From positions 1-15,843 of the forward strand of contig JAUVWK010000023.1 in the NCBI GenBank assembly GCA_030604165.1: a stretch of 15,843 bases of DNA. Reading direction: 5' to 3'. Shown here piece by piece: positions 6,444 through 14,295 of the stretch. The notes beneath the pieces were generated by a model. It did not search any database. It saw only the letters and a program-made list of their open reading frames with translations, and had not been told where the DNA came from. The DNA comes from Alphaproteobacteria bacterium (GTDB lineage: Bacteria > Pseudomonadota > Alphaproteobacteria > UBA828). The translations under genes and the position numbers were made by a program. Position 1 is the first letter of the stretch. Each line of letters starts with the position of its first letter.

Positions 6444-7187
6444 ATGGCTGGCCACTCCAAGTGGAAAAATATCATGTACCGGAAGGGTGCGCAGGATGCG
6501 AAGCGCGCCAAGCGGTTCACCAAGCTGGTCCGCGAGGTCGTGGTGGCGGCGCGGTCCGGCATGCCGGATCCGAGTCAAAACCCGCGCTTGCGCAGCGCCA
6601 TCGCCGCCGCGCGCGCCCAGAACGTGCCCAAGGACAACATCGAGCGGGCACTGAAAAAGCTCAGCGGCGCGGACGAGACCTACGATGAGATGCGCTACGA
6701 AGGCTTTGGGCCGGGCGGTGTGGCGCTGATCGTCGACGCCCTGACCGACAACCGCAATCGCACGGCCAGCGAGGTGCGCTCGATCTTCGGCAAACACGGC
6801 GGCACCCTGGGCGAGAGCGGCAGCGTGACTTACATGTTCCAGCGGGTCGGCGCCATGCGCTATGCGAGCGAGGCGGCCAGCGCGGACGAGATGTTCGAGA
6901 CCGCGCTCGAAATCGGCGCCAGCGACTGCACGTTCGATGCCGACGGCCACGAAGTCGTCTGCGAGCCCGAGCGCTTCCACGAGGTCCGCGAAGCGCTCGA
7001 GGCGCGGCTTGGGCCGCCGGAAGAAGCCGAATTGACCTGGAAGCCGCTGAGCAGCGTCGCGGTCTCGAGCGATCAGGCGGAAACCTTGTTTCGCCTGATC
7101 GAGGCGCTCGACGACAACGACGATGTGCAGCAGGTCTCCGCAAACTACGAGGTCTCGGAGGATTTTTTGCAACGGATGACCGCCTGA
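6444..7187 (+). CDS. yebC: YebC/PmpR family transcription/translation factor
   Basis: The protein has 247 residues, the normal YebC size, and is cytoplasmic. It opens with the family signature MAGHSKWKNIMYRKGAQDAK, continues with the helical NPRLRSAIAAARAQNVPKDN segment and the YEGFGPGGVALIVDALTDNR motif (about residues 89-108). It ends with the acidic ferredoxin-like third domain (LIEALDDNDDVQQVSANYEV). YebC proteins have been described as DNA-binding regulators (PmpR type) and, more recently for some members, as ribosome-associated factors that relieve stalling at proline runs. The TolA encoded downstream is rich in Pro, though not in long uninterrupted Pro runs. The gene sits immediately before ruvC, its usual neighbour; their gap is under 20 bases. 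The leader holds a short direct repeat. Confidence 0.95.
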   Translation: MAGHSKWKNIMYRKGAQDAKRAKRFTKLVREVVVAARSGMPDPSQNPRLRSAIAAARAQNVPKDNIERALKKLSGADETYDEMRYEGFGPGGVALIVDALTDNRNRTASEVRSIFGKHGGTLGESGSVTYMFQRVGAMRYASEAASADEMFETALEIGASDCTFDADGHEVVCEPERFHEVREALEARLGPPEEAELTWKPLSSVAVSSDQAETLFRLIEALDDNDDVQQVSANYEVSEDFLQRMTA

Positions 7188-7202
7188 GGGGCCATGGTCT
7201 CC

Positions 7203-7733
7203 ATGCTTCGCCTTATCGGCCTCGACCCCGGGCTGCGCTCGACCGGTTGGGGCGTGATCGAAACCGAAGACAATCGGCTACGCCACGTGGCGAGCGGCGC
7301 GGTGACGTCGGACGCGGGGCTGACGCTGGCCGAGCGGCTGCTGCAGCTGCACGAGGGCTTGGCCGAGATCTTGGCCCGCTACCGCCCCGATCAGGCCGCG
7401 GTCGAGGAAACCTTCGTCAATCGCAATCCGGTATCGACGCTCAAGCTGGGTGTGGCCCGTGGTGTCGTGCTGCTGGCTCCGGCGCTGGCCGGTATGCCGG
7501 TCGGCGAATATTCCGCGAACAAGGTCAAGAAGGCCGTCGTCGGCGCCGGCCATGCCACCAAGGAGCAGGTTGAAATGATGGTGCGTCGCCTGCTGCCCGG
7601 CTCGAATCCGGCGAACTCGGACGCGACCGATGCGCTCGCGGTGGCGATTTGTCACGCGCACATCGGGGCGACGACCGCGCGCTGGACGGCGCGGGAGCGG
7701 CGTGGCGCGCGCCGGTTAGGGCAGATGGCATGA
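7203..7733 (+). CDS. ruvC: Holliday junction resolvase RuvC
   Basis: RuvC is the RNase H-fold nuclease that cuts Holliday junctions symmetrically after RuvAB branch migration. The 176-residue protein shows the full acidic site: D8 in LIGLDPG, E69 in AAVEETFVNRNP, and D140 and D143 in ANSDATDALAVAICH. The GVARGVVLLA helix and EYSANKVKKAVVGAGHATKE region are typical. ATG 7203 matches the usual start (MLRLIGLDPG). ATG 7194 would add three residues and lies closer to the GAGGGG ribosome site, so the exact start is open. The last bases overlap ruvA as ATGA, implying translational coupling. Confidence 0.95.
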   Translation: MLRLIGLDPGLRSTGWGVIETEDNRLRHVASGAVTSDAGLTLAERLLQLHEGLAEILARYRPDQAAVEETFVNRNPVSTLKLGVARGVVLLAPALAGMPVGEYSANKVKKAVVGAGHATKEQVEMMVRRLLPGSNPANSDATDALAVAICHAHIGATTARWTARERRGARRLGQMA

Positions 7734-8338
7734 TCGCGAAATTGACCGGCAAGCTCGATTCCAGCGGCGACGGCTGGGCCGTCGTGGATGTCGGCGGGGT
7801 CGGCTATCAGGTGTTCTGCTCGGGTCGCACACTGGCCCAATTGCCGGGGCCCGGCGAGCCGGTTTCGCTGTTGATCGATACGGTCGTGCGCGAGGATCAC
7901 ATCCATCTTTATGGCTTCGAAAGCGAGGGCGAACGGGCCTGGTTTCGGCTGCTGCAGACCGTGCAGGGCGTTGGCGCGCGGGTCGCGCTCGGCCTTCTCA
8001 CCGTGCTGGCGGCAGACGAGCTCGCCCAGGCCATCGCCGCGGGCGATCGCCCGCCGTTGACCCGGGCGTCCGGTGTCGGGCCCAAGCTGGCCGACCGGAT
8101 TCTGGCCGAGCTGAAAGACAAGATGCCGGTCGGCGCGGCCCTGGTGCCGGCGGCGATGGGCTCCGGCGCCGGTGTGGCGGCGGGGGCGCCGGCGGCGGAT
8201 GCGATCTCGGCGCTGGTCAATCTGGGCTATCGCCAGACCGAAGCCCATGGCGCCGTTGTCGCGGCTGCGCAAGGCCTGGGCGCGGAGGCCCCGGTCGCGG
8301 CTCTGATCCGCGCCGGGCTGCGGGAGCTCGCGCAATGA
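7730..8338 (+). CDS. ruvA: Holliday junction branch migration protein RuvA
   Basis: RuvA tetramers bind four-way junctions and load RuvB. The 202-residue protein has the three expected parts. The OB-fold domain I (residues 1-64) begins MIAKLTGKL and includes DVGGVGYQVF and the REDHIHLYGF strand. The helix-hairpin-helix region has two hairpins (LQTVQGVGARVALGLL near 75-90, TRASGVGPKLADRILAELK near 111-129). After a flexible Ala/Gly-rich linker comes domain III (AISALVNLGYRQTEA...), which contacts RuvB. It overlaps ruvC by four bases (ATGA) at its start and ruvB by four bases (ATGA) at its end. Confidence 0.96.
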   Translation: MIAKLTGKLDSSGDGWAVVDVGGVGYQVFCSGRTLAQLPGPGEPVSLLIDTVVREDHIHLYGFESEGERAWFRLLQTVQGVGARVALGLLTVLAADELAQAIAAGDRPPLTRASGVGPKLADRILAELKDKMPVGAALVPAAMGSGAGVAAGAPAADAISALVNLGYRQTEAHGAVVAAAQGLGAEAPVAALIRAGLRELAQ

Positions 8339-9393
8339 CCGAGGCCCGCATGGTGGCGCCGGAGGCGCTCGGCGAAGACCGGGCCGAGGGCACCTTGCGG
8401 CCGCAGAGCTTTGACGAGTTCGTCGGCCAGCGCCAGACGCGCGAGAATCTCAGAGTGTTTATTCTGGCGGCGCGGGAGCGCGGCGAGGCTCTGGACCATG
8501 TGCTGTTCTACGGGCCGCCCGGGCTCGGCAAGACCACGCTGGCCCAGATCGTGGCGCGCGAGCTCGGGGTCGGCTTTCGCGCGACCTCGGGCCCGGTGAT
8601 CGTTCGCGCCGGCGATCTGGCGGCGATCCTGACCAACCTCAATGAGCACGACGTGCTCTTCATCGACGAGATCCATCGCCTCAACCCGGCCATCGAGGAG
8701 GTGCTTTATCCGGCGATGGAGGATTTCCAGCTCGATCTGATCATCGGCGAAGGGCCGGCGGCGCGTTCGGTGCGGATCGATTTGCTGCCGTTCACGCTGG
8801 TCGGCGCCACCACCCGAACCGGCTTGATCACGACGCCGCTGCGCGAACGCTTCGGTATCCCGCTGCGGCTCAATTATTACGGCGACGACGAGCTCGAGAC
8901 CATCGTGCAGCGCAACGCCGAGCTGCTCGGCGTCGCGCTGACCCCCGACGGCGCCCGAGAAATCGCTCGCCGCTCTCGCGGCACGCCGCGCATCGCCGGT
9001 CGGCTGCTGCGCCGGGTGCGCGATTTCGCGGCCGTCTCGGGGGTCGCCCCGGTGGACGCCAAGGCGGCGGACGCGGCGCTCAAGCGGCTCGAGGTCGACC
9101 TGGCCGGACTGGACGCGATGGATCGGCGCTATTTGCAATGTATCGCCGAAAATTACGGCGGCGGGCCCGTCGGCGTCGAAACCATCGCGGCGGCGCTGTC
9201 CGAGCAGCGCGACGCGCTCGAGGAGGTGATCGAGCCGTTCCTGATCCAGCAGGGCTTGTTGCAACGCACGCCGCGGGGCCGCGCGCTCACCGCCAACGGA
9301 TTTCTCCACCTCGGCCTCGCCGTGCCCAAGCCCGGCACGGCGCAGTTCTCGCTGCTGGACGAGGTCGCGGAAGAAGCGGACAAAAATGACTGA
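8335..9393 (+). CDS. ruvB: Holliday junction branch migration ATPase RuvB
   Basis: RuvB forms the hexameric AAA+ motor that pulls DNA arms through the RuvA-bound junction. The protein has 352 residues, the usual length. Walker A is GPPGLGKT (60-67), Walker B is LFIDEIH (108-114), sensor 1 lies in LVGATTRTG (155-163), and the arginine-finger segment PLRERFG is at 168-174. Sensor 2 is RGTPRIAGRLLRRVRDF. The C-terminal winged helix includes ENYGGGPVGVETIAAALSE and the conserved FLIQQGLLQRTPRGR. The start overlaps ruvA (ATGA), and the stop lies inside the beginning of ybgC, an 8-base overlap. Confidence 0.97.
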   Translation: MTEARMVAPEALGEDRAEGTLRPQSFDEFVGQRQTRENLRVFILAARERGEALDHVLFYGPPGLGKTTLAQIVARELGVGFRATSGPVIVRAGDLAAILTNLNEHDVLFIDEIHRLNPAIEEVLYPAMEDFQLDLIIGEGPAARSVRIDLLPFTLVGATTRTGLITTPLRERFGIPLRLNYYGDDELETIVQRNAELLGVALTPDGAREIARRSRGTPRIAGRLLRRVRDFAAVSGVAPVDAKAADAALKRLEVDLAGLDAMDRRYLQCIAENYGGGPVGVETIAAALSEQRDALEEVIEPFLIQQGLLQRTPRGRALTANGFLHLGLAVPKPGTAQFSLLDEVAEEADKND

Positions 9394-9850
9394 ACTCGCC
9401 GAAAAGCAGGCCGCCCCCGGCCGGCTGGCCGACGGCCTTCACATATACCCGATCCGCATCTTCTACGAGGATACCGACGCGGCCGGACTGGTCTATTACG
9501 CCAATTATTTGAAATTCGCGGAGCGTGCCCGCACCGAGATAATGCGCCAGGTCGGCATCCAACACAGCGCGCTGAGGGCCGCCGATGGCACCGCTTTCAT
9601 CGTGCGCCACTGCGCGGTGGATTACCGCCTGCCCGCCCGGCTCGACGATCTTATCGAGGTGCACACCCGCATCGTGCGCCTGTCGGGCGCCGCCATCGAG
9701 GCCGAGCAGATCGCCAAGCGCGACGGCGTGGACCTGGTGCGCATGCGCCTCAAACTCGCCTGTATCGATGCCGCAGGCCGGCCCATACGTTTGCCGCAAG
9801 TGCTTCGGGCCGCGCTCGAAAGTTTGCAATCAGAGGGAGCGAGAACCTAA
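9386..9850 (+). CDS. ybgC: tol-pal system-associated acyl-CoA thioesterase YbgC
   Basis: This hotdog-fold thioesterase of the 4-hydroxybenzoyl-CoA thioesterase type heads the tol operon in most proteobacteria; in E. coli it acts on acyl-CoA and associates with phospholipid-synthesis proteins. The 154-residue protein has the signature FYEDTDAAGLVYYANYLKFA (residues 26-45), with the catalytic Asp as the second D of EDTD (D31). The usual VYHANY reads VYYANY here, a change at a position near the active site that I believe also occurs in other alphaproteobacteria. The N-terminus is about 17 residues longer than the E. coli protein. It overlaps ruvB by 8 bases, and tolQ starts three bases after its stop, so recombination and envelope genes probably share transcription. 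Confidence 0.94.
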   Translation: MTELAEKQAAPGRLADGLHIYPIRIFYEDTDAAGLVYYANYLKFAERARTEIMRQVGIQHSALRAADGTAFIVRHCAVDYRLPARLDDLIEVHTRIVRLSGAAIEAEQIAKRDGVDLVRMRLKLACIDAAGRPIRLPQVLRAALESLQSEGART

Positions 9851-9853
9851 GGC

Positions 9854-10588
9854 ATGGAGAACGATCTTCTCATGGCCGTTGAGTTGGGGCGCGAGGCGGC
9901 GACCAGTCTGTCGCCTTGGCAGCTCTTTATTGAGTCGGACCTCATCGTCAAGGCGGTGATCGTTTTGTTGGTGGTCAGCTCGTTTTGGAGTTGGGCCATT
10001 ATTTTCGAGAAGATCATGCGCTTCCGGCGAATCCGGCACCAGGCCGAAGAGTTCGAGCGCACCTTCTGGTCCGGCGGTTCGCTGGAAGAGCTTTACGAAG
10101 CGATTGGCGCCCGGGCCACGCATCCCATGGCCCTGGTCTTCGCGGCGGCCATGCGCGAGTGGCAGCGTTTTACCGCGCGCAGCACGACGCGGCTCGATAC
10201 GGCCCGGCTCGAGGGCCTGCAGCGGCGCATCGGCCATGCCATGGAGGTGACGCTCAACCGGGAGCTCGACCAGCTCGAAAAATATTTGGGCTTTCTCGCC
10301 ACGGTCGGCTCGACCGCGCCCTTCGTCGGCCTGTTCGGCACCGTCTGGGGCATCATGAACAGCTTTCAGTCGATCGCGGCCAGCAAGGATACCTCGCTCG
10401 CCGTGGTCGCGCCCGGCATCGCCGAGGCGCTGTTCGCCACGGCGTTGGGGCTGGTGGCCGCGATTCCGGCGGTGGTCGCCTACAACAAGCTGAGCGGCGA
10501 TCTCGAACGCTACACGATCAGGCTCGAATCCTTCGGCACCGAGTTCCGCGCCCTGCTTTCCCGCCAGCTCGAGGATAGGGCGGCCTGA
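9854..10588 (+). CDS. tolQ: Tol-Pal system proton channel protein TolQ
   Basis: TolQ and TolR form the inner-membrane proton-driven motor that energises TolA during outer-membrane constriction at division. The 244-residue protein has the three membrane helices of the TolQ/ExbB/MotA family. TM1 is at about 30-51. After a cytoplasmic loop, TM2 is at 145-170 within LGFLATVGSTAPFVGLFGTV, the most conserved segment of the family. TM3 is at 184-210 (APGIAEALFATALGLVAAIP), including the conserved Thr/Ala helix lining the pore. It is distinguished from ExbB by its place between ybgC and tolR-tolA-tolB-pal. Its last base is shared with the tolR start (TGATG). Confidence 0.96.
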   Translation: MENDLLMAVELGREAATSLSPWQLFIESDLIVKAVIVLLVVSSFWSWAIIFEKIMRFRRIRHQAEEFERTFWSGGSLEELYEAIGARATHPMALVFAAAMREWQRFTARSTTRLDTARLEGLQRRIGHAMEVTLNRELDQLEKYLGFLATVGSTAPFVGLFGTVWGIMNSFQSIAASKDTSLAVVAPGIAEALFATALGLVAAIPAVVAYNKLSGDLERYTIRLESFGTEFRALLSRQLEDRAA

Positions 10589-11034
10589 TGGCCGGCGGCC
10601 TGCAACGGGCGCGCGGCGGTCGGCGGCAGCGGCGCCGCGCGCCGATGAGCGAGATCAACGTGACCCCGTTCGTGGATGTAATGTTGGTTTTGCTGGTTAT
10701 CTTCATGATCACGGCGCCGCTGCTCACCGTCGGCGTGCCGGTGAACCTGCCGGAAACGGAAGCCAAGCAAATTCAAGGGGATGACGAGCCCCTGACGATA
10801 ACGATTACGAAAGAGGGAACGATATATCTTCAGGAGACTGAAATTGAGCTTGATGAGCTGGTGCCCAAGCTCCTGGCGGTCACGGAGCGGCGGGCGGACA
10901 GTCGGATTTTCGTGCGCGGCGACCGGGAGATCGTCTATGGCCGGGTGATGGAGGTCATGGGCGCCGTGAACGGGGCGGGCTTCAAGAATGTGGCCTTGGT
11001 GACGACCGTGCTGATGAAGGAGCGCAATCGGTAG
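10588..11034 (+). CDS. tolR: Tol-Pal system protein TolR
   Basis: TolR is the TolQ partner carrying the proton-path aspartate. The 148-residue protein has a short, very basic cytoplasmic N-terminus (residues 7-18, mostly Arg), then MSEINVTPFVDVMLVLLVIF. D30 is the counterpart of the essential membrane Asp (D23 in E. coli), in a single membrane helix of about 28-46. A periplasmic domain follows, ending in RGDREIVYGRVMEVMGAVNG, the usual ExbD/TolR closing motif. The start overlaps the tolQ stop by one base, and tolA starts five bases after its stop. Confidence 0.96.
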   Translation: MAGGLQRARGGRRQRRRAPMSEINVTPFVDVMLVLLVIFMITAPLLTVGVPVNLPETEAKQIQGDDEPLTITITKEGTIYLQETEIELDELVPKLLAVTERRADSRIFVRGDREIVYGRVMEVMGAVNGAGFKNVALVTTVLMKERNR

Positions 11035-11039
11035 GCGAT

Positions 11040-11999
11040 ATGGGCAGACGCGCTTGGATATTTTCGGGTCTCCTGCATGCGGGTTTGATCACCGCCGCCG
11101 TGCTGGGATTGCCGACGTTGTTCGACGACGAGCCGGTGATCGACGAGGGCGCTGTCGTGGTCGGCGTCGTCGAAATCGAGGAGGAGGCGAGCGCGCCCGA
11201 GGCGCTGCCGCCGGAACCCGAGCCGGAACCCGTCGAGGCGAGCGAGCCCGAACCGGAGCCGGTCGAGGTGGCCGAACCCGAGCCCGAACCCGAGCCGGAG
11301 CCGGAGCCCGAACCGGTCATGGCCGCGCCGCCGCCGCCCGCGCCGCCCGAGCCGGAGACGCTGCTTGCCTCTTTGCCCGAGACACCCGAGCCCGAGCCCG
11401 AGCCGGAACCGGAGCTGGAGCCCGAGCCCGAACCGAAGCCGAAGCTGGTCAAGCCCCCGGCACCCGCGCCAAAGCCCGAGGTCCAGAGAATCGTTCGGGT
11501 GCCCAGGCCGATGCTCAAGCCGAAGCCGCCGAAACCGACCTTGGATCGGTTGCTGAAAAACATCGCGGAGGACGAGCCGAAGCCAAAGCCGAAACGCCAG
11601 GCGAACCTGGAAGAGATGCTGACGAAGCTGGCCAACGTGCCCGAGGATGAGGCCGTGCAGCAAAGCGCGGAGCCGCTCAGGCGGCTCGACAGCGGGCTGG
11701 CCCAGACCATCGCGGACGCGATTCGGCGCAAGGTGGAGAAAAACTGGAGCGTTCCGGCCGGCGCCGAGGACGCCGGCAAGCTGGTGGTCAGAATTCGCCT
11801 TCGCTTGCGGCCCGACGGCTCGGTGCGGAGCGCGGAAATCGTCGATCAGGATCGCCTTACGGAGGCCAATTTCCGGGCCATGGCGGAAAGCGCGCGGCGC
11901 GCGGTGCGAAAGGCGAGCCCGTTCGAATTCCTGCGGCCGCATGGCGACAAATATTCCCAGTGGCGAGAAATTACGATGACCTTCCGGCCGCCGGCTTAG
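11040..11999 (+). CDS. tolA: TolA envelope-spanning protein with Pro-Glu / Pro-Lys linker
   Basis: TolA links the TolQR motor to TolB and Pal across the periplasm. The 319-residue protein has one N-terminal membrane anchor (about 6-25), a long linker, and a C-terminal TonB/TolA-like domain from about 220 (LAQTIADAIRRKVEKNWSVP, then KLVVRIRLRLRPDGSV and the closing strand). The linker is unusual in composition. Residues ~55-133 are dominated by alternating Glu-Pro (one uninterrupted run covers about 79-92), then switch to Lys-Pro over ~133-186. E. coli TolA has an Ala/Lys-rich helix here instead. The Glu-Pro stretch is likely extended or polyproline-like and stiff (inference). The near-identical GAGCCC/GAACCG codons make this stretch prone to slippage, and they also open long spurious antisense frames. 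Confidence 0.93.
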   Translation: MGRRAWIFSGLLHAGLITAAVLGLPTLFDDEPVIDEGAVVVGVVEIEEEASAPEALPPEPEPEPVEASEPEPEPVEVAEPEPEPEPEPEPEPVMAAPPPPAPPEPETLLASLPETPEPEPEPEPELEPEPEPKPKLVKPPAPAPKPEVQRIVRVPRPMLKPKPPKPTLDRLLKNIAEDEPKPKPKRQANLEEMLTKLANVPEDEAVQQSAEPLRRLDSGLAQTIADAIRRKVEKNWSVPAGAEDAGKLVVRIRLRLRPDGSVRSAEIVDQDRLTEANFRAMAESARRAVRKASPFEFLRPHGDKYSQWREITMTFRPPA

Positions 12000-12029
12000 G
12001 CCAGATATCGAAAAGCTGGCGAATGGTCG

Positions 12030-12058
12030 TTGACCAACGATTATTCGCGGTCGATAAG
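12030..12058 (+). promoter_or_regulatory. possible internal promoter for tolB-pal
   Basis: TTGACC (12030-12035), a 17-base spacer and GATAAG (12053-12058) lie in the 96-base gap between tolA and tolB, the first sizeable gap since yebC. E. coli also transcribes tolB-pal from an extra promoter. The -10 matches at four of six positions. By-eye call. Confidence 0.35.
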
Positions 12059-12095
12059 AACATGCTAATACGTTGGGAGTGGGGGACAAGTCAGG

Positions 12096-13505
12096 ATGAC
12101 GGATACGCGATTCGAAGTGGATGAGCGCGAACGGGGCGCCGGCCGTGTAATCGGTCGCCTGCCCAAGGGCTGTCGGCGGCTTCCGTGGCGGCTTGGCGGG
12201 GCCTTGGCGCTGCTGGGCGCGCTCGCGGTGCTGGTCGGCGTGGTTCAGCCCGCGCGCGCGGAGCTCAGAATCGACATTACCCGCGGTCAGGTGGAGCCCC
12301 TGCCGATCGCCATCGCCGACTTCTATGGCACCACGCCCGAGACGACCGAGCTCGGCGCCAGGCTCGCGGCGGTGATCGCCGGCAATCTGGAGCGCTCCGG
12401 CTTGTTCCGCCCCATAGATTCGAAGGCCTTCATCCAGAAACCGGAGGCCATGCTGGTTCAGCCGCGCTTCTCGGATTGGCGGGTGATCAACGCGCAGGCC
12501 CTGGTTACCGGCCGCGTCAGGCTCGACGCGGGCGGGCGTCTGCGCGTGGAATTCCGGCTGTGGGATGTCTTTTCGGAGGTCCATCTCCTCGGGCTGCGCC
12601 TGGCGAGCATCGAAGATGCCTGGCGGCGGGTCGGGCACAAGGTCTCCGATGCCATCTATGAGCGTCTGACCGGCGAAAAGGGCTATTTCGACACGCGGAT
12701 CGTCTATATCTCCGAAACCGGGCCGGCGAACGAGCGCGTCAAGCGGTTAGCCCTCATGGACCAGGATGGCGAAAACCTGCGCTACCTGTCTGGCGGCCAG
12801 CATCTCGTTCTGACGCCACGCTTTTCTCCCACCGCACAGGAAATCACCTACCTCTCCTACGAGCGCGGTCAGCCGCGGGTCTATTTGCGGAACATCGACA
12901 CCGGTCAGCACGAGGTTCTCGGCGATTTTCCGGGCATGACCTTTGCGCCGCGCTTCTCGCCCGACGGCAACAACGTGATCATGACCTTGGCGCGCAACGG
13001 CAACTCCGAGATCTATGAAATGGACCTGCGCACGCGAAAGATCGCCCAATTAACCCGCAATCCGGCGATCGACACCGCGCCGTCCTATTCGCCCGACGGC
13101 AAAGACGTGGTGTTCGAGTCGGACCGTGGCGGCAGCCAGCAGATCTACGTCATGCGCCGCGAAGGTGGCGGCGCCCGGCGCATCACCTTCGGCCGGGGGC
13201 GATACGGCACGCCCGTGTGGTCGCCTCGCGGAGATTTGATCGCCTTCACGAAGAGCAATCGCGGCCGGTTTTTCATCGGCGTGATCAGGCCGGACGGCAC
13301 GGGCGAGCGCCTGTTATCGGAGGAATTCTTGGTCGAGGGGCCGACGTGGGCGCCGAACGGCCGGGTGCTCATGTTCTTCCGCCAAGGCACCAGGAACCCT
13401 GACAGCGCGGAGCTGGTTACGATCGACGTGACCGGCCATAACGAGCGCATACTTTTCACCGCGACAGCGGCGTCGGACCCGGCATGGTCGCCCTTGATCC
13501 CATAA
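12096..13505 (+). CDS. tolB: Tol-Pal system periplasmic beta-propeller TolB
   Basis: TolB is the periplasmic partner that competes with peptidoglycan for Pal and is pulled by TolA. The 469-residue precursor has a signal peptide whose hydrophobic core (LGGALALLGALAVLVGVV, 33-50) ends at ARA before E56. About 30 residues precede the core, long for a Sec signal, yet no later ATG or GTG fits. The N-terminal mixed domain (about 57-190) begins LRIDITRGQVEPLPIAIADF, a clear TolB mark. The six-blade propeller follows, with repeated RFSPDG, SYSPDGKDVVFESDRGG and PVWSPRGDLIAF motifs spaced 43-45 residues apart, ending in DPAWSPLIP. It is separated from tolA by 96 bases and from pal by about 200. Confidence 0.96.
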   Translation: MTDTRFEVDERERGAGRVIGRLPKGCRRLPWRLGGALALLGALAVLVGVVQPARAELRIDITRGQVEPLPIAIADFYGTTPETTELGARLAAVIAGNLERSGLFRPIDSKAFIQKPEAMLVQPRFSDWRVINAQALVTGRVRLDAGGRLRVEFRLWDVFSEVHLLGLRLASIEDAWRRVGHKVSDAIYERLTGEKGYFDTRIVYISETGPANERVKRLALMDQDGENLRYLSGGQHLVLTPRFSPTAQEITYLSYERGQPRVYLRNIDTGQHEVLGDFPGMTFAPRFSPDGNNVIMTLARNGNSEIYEMDLRTRKIAQLTRNPAIDTAPSYSPDGKDVVFESDRGGSQQIYVMRREGGGARRITFGRGRYGTPVWSPRGDLIAFTKSNRGRFFIGVIRPDGTGERLLSEEFLVEGPTWAPNGRVLMFFRQGTRNPDSAELVTIDVTGHNERILFTATAASDPAWSPLIP

Positions 13506-13704
13506 CCGCCCGCAGTTATAGTCTGCCGCGTCTATTCGGCCGTCTTTTGCTGGCGCGCCGGAGCCTCGTCTTCCGACGACAAATTTTGGCAGTGAAAATC
13601 TTCGATTATTACTCGCGATCGGTGGGCAGAGGCCCTGCCGAGAGCGGATTTTACTGTGGGCGCACCTAGAGACCACTCAGACTTCGAGGGAAGGGAGCTA
13701 GTTC

Positions 13705-14241
13705 ATGCGGATAAAGTGGATTGTTCCACTTGCGGCACTCGTGATTCTCGCGGCTTGCGAAAGCACGCCGGAGGAGACCGCATCCACGACCGGCGAAGGG
13801 GCGACCGTTCAGGAGGCCCCGGCGGTGGTCGAAACCGCGCCTGTCGAGACCGATATTTCGGCGGTCGATGCGTCGGGGCCGATCCCCGGCACGCAGGAGG
13901 ATCTCGTCCAGAACGTGGGCGATCGGGTGTTCTTCTCGTACGACAGTGCCGTGCTCTCGCCCGAGGCGCGCCAGACGCTGGAGCGCCAGGTCGAATGGAT
14001 GAAGCTGTTTCCGAGCGTCGTCGTCACGATCGAAGGCCATTGTGACGAGCGCGGCACGCGGGAGTACAACCTCGCGCTGGGCGAGCGCCGCGCTTCGGCG
14101 GTCAAGAATTACATGTCGGCGTTGGGTATTTCGCCGGGTCGGCTGACGACGATCAGCTACGGCAAAGAGAGGCCGTACGCGCTCGGTCACAACGAGGAGG
14201 GCTGGCAGCTCAACAGGCGCGGCGTTTCGGTCGTAAATTAG
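13705..14241 (+). CDS. pal: peptidoglycan-associated lipoprotein Pal
   Basis: Pal is the outer-membrane lipoprotein that holds peptidoglycan and is recruited to the septum by the Tol motor. The 178-residue precursor has a short lipoprotein signal with lipobox LAAC; C18 is the predicted lipidated Cys. Residue 19 is Glu, so inner-membrane retention by Asp at +2 is not expected. A Glu/Thr/Ala-rich tether (19-60) leads to the OmpA-like domain: VFFSYDSAVLSPEARQTL (75-92) and GHCDERGTREYNLALGERRA (111-130). D114 and R129 sit at the positions that bind diaminopimelate. The end NRRGVSVVN is the usual close of the family. A good AGGGAG ribosome site precedes ATG 13705. The preceding 199-base gap, with TTGGCA near 13588, may hold its own promoter. 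Confidence 0.96.
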   Translation: MRIKWIVPLAALVILAACESTPEETASTTGEGATVQEAPAVVETAPVETDISAVDASGPIPGTQEDLVQNVGDRVFFSYDSAVLSPEARQTLERQVEWMKLFPSVVVTIEGHCDERGTREYNLALGERRASAVKNYMSALGISPGRLTTISYGKERPYALGHNEEGWQLNRRGVSVVN

Positions 14242-14251
14242 CCTGACCGGG

Positions 14252-14295
14252 CCAGTCTTCGCGCAGGCCAGTCTTCGCGCAGACCGGTCTTCGCG
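14252..14295 (+). repeat. tandem repeat, 16-base unit, about 2.75 copies
   Basis: The unit CCAGTCTTCGCGCAGR occurs at 14252-14267 and 14268-14283, with a partial third copy (CCGGTCTTCGCG, one change) at 14284-14295. It starts 10 bases after the pal stop codon. It is seen directly in the sequence; function unknown. Confidence 0.9.

Noticed and set aside
8227..9309. 360-codon minus-strand open frame opposite ruvA/ruvB
   Set aside because: It is antisense to ruvB, which has every expected AAA+ motif. The composition is typical of a shadow frame in GC-rich DNA.
10935..12638. 567-codon open frame on the minus strand across tolA and tolB
   Set aside because: It is antisense to two clear genes. 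It exists because GC-rich six-base repeats in tolA avoid stops in other frames, and its translation is low-complexity Gly/Ser/Arg/Leu.
13484..13669. 61-codon frame in the tolB-pal gap
   Set aside because: It overlaps the tolB end, has no recognisable motif or ribosome site, and looks like chance open sequence.
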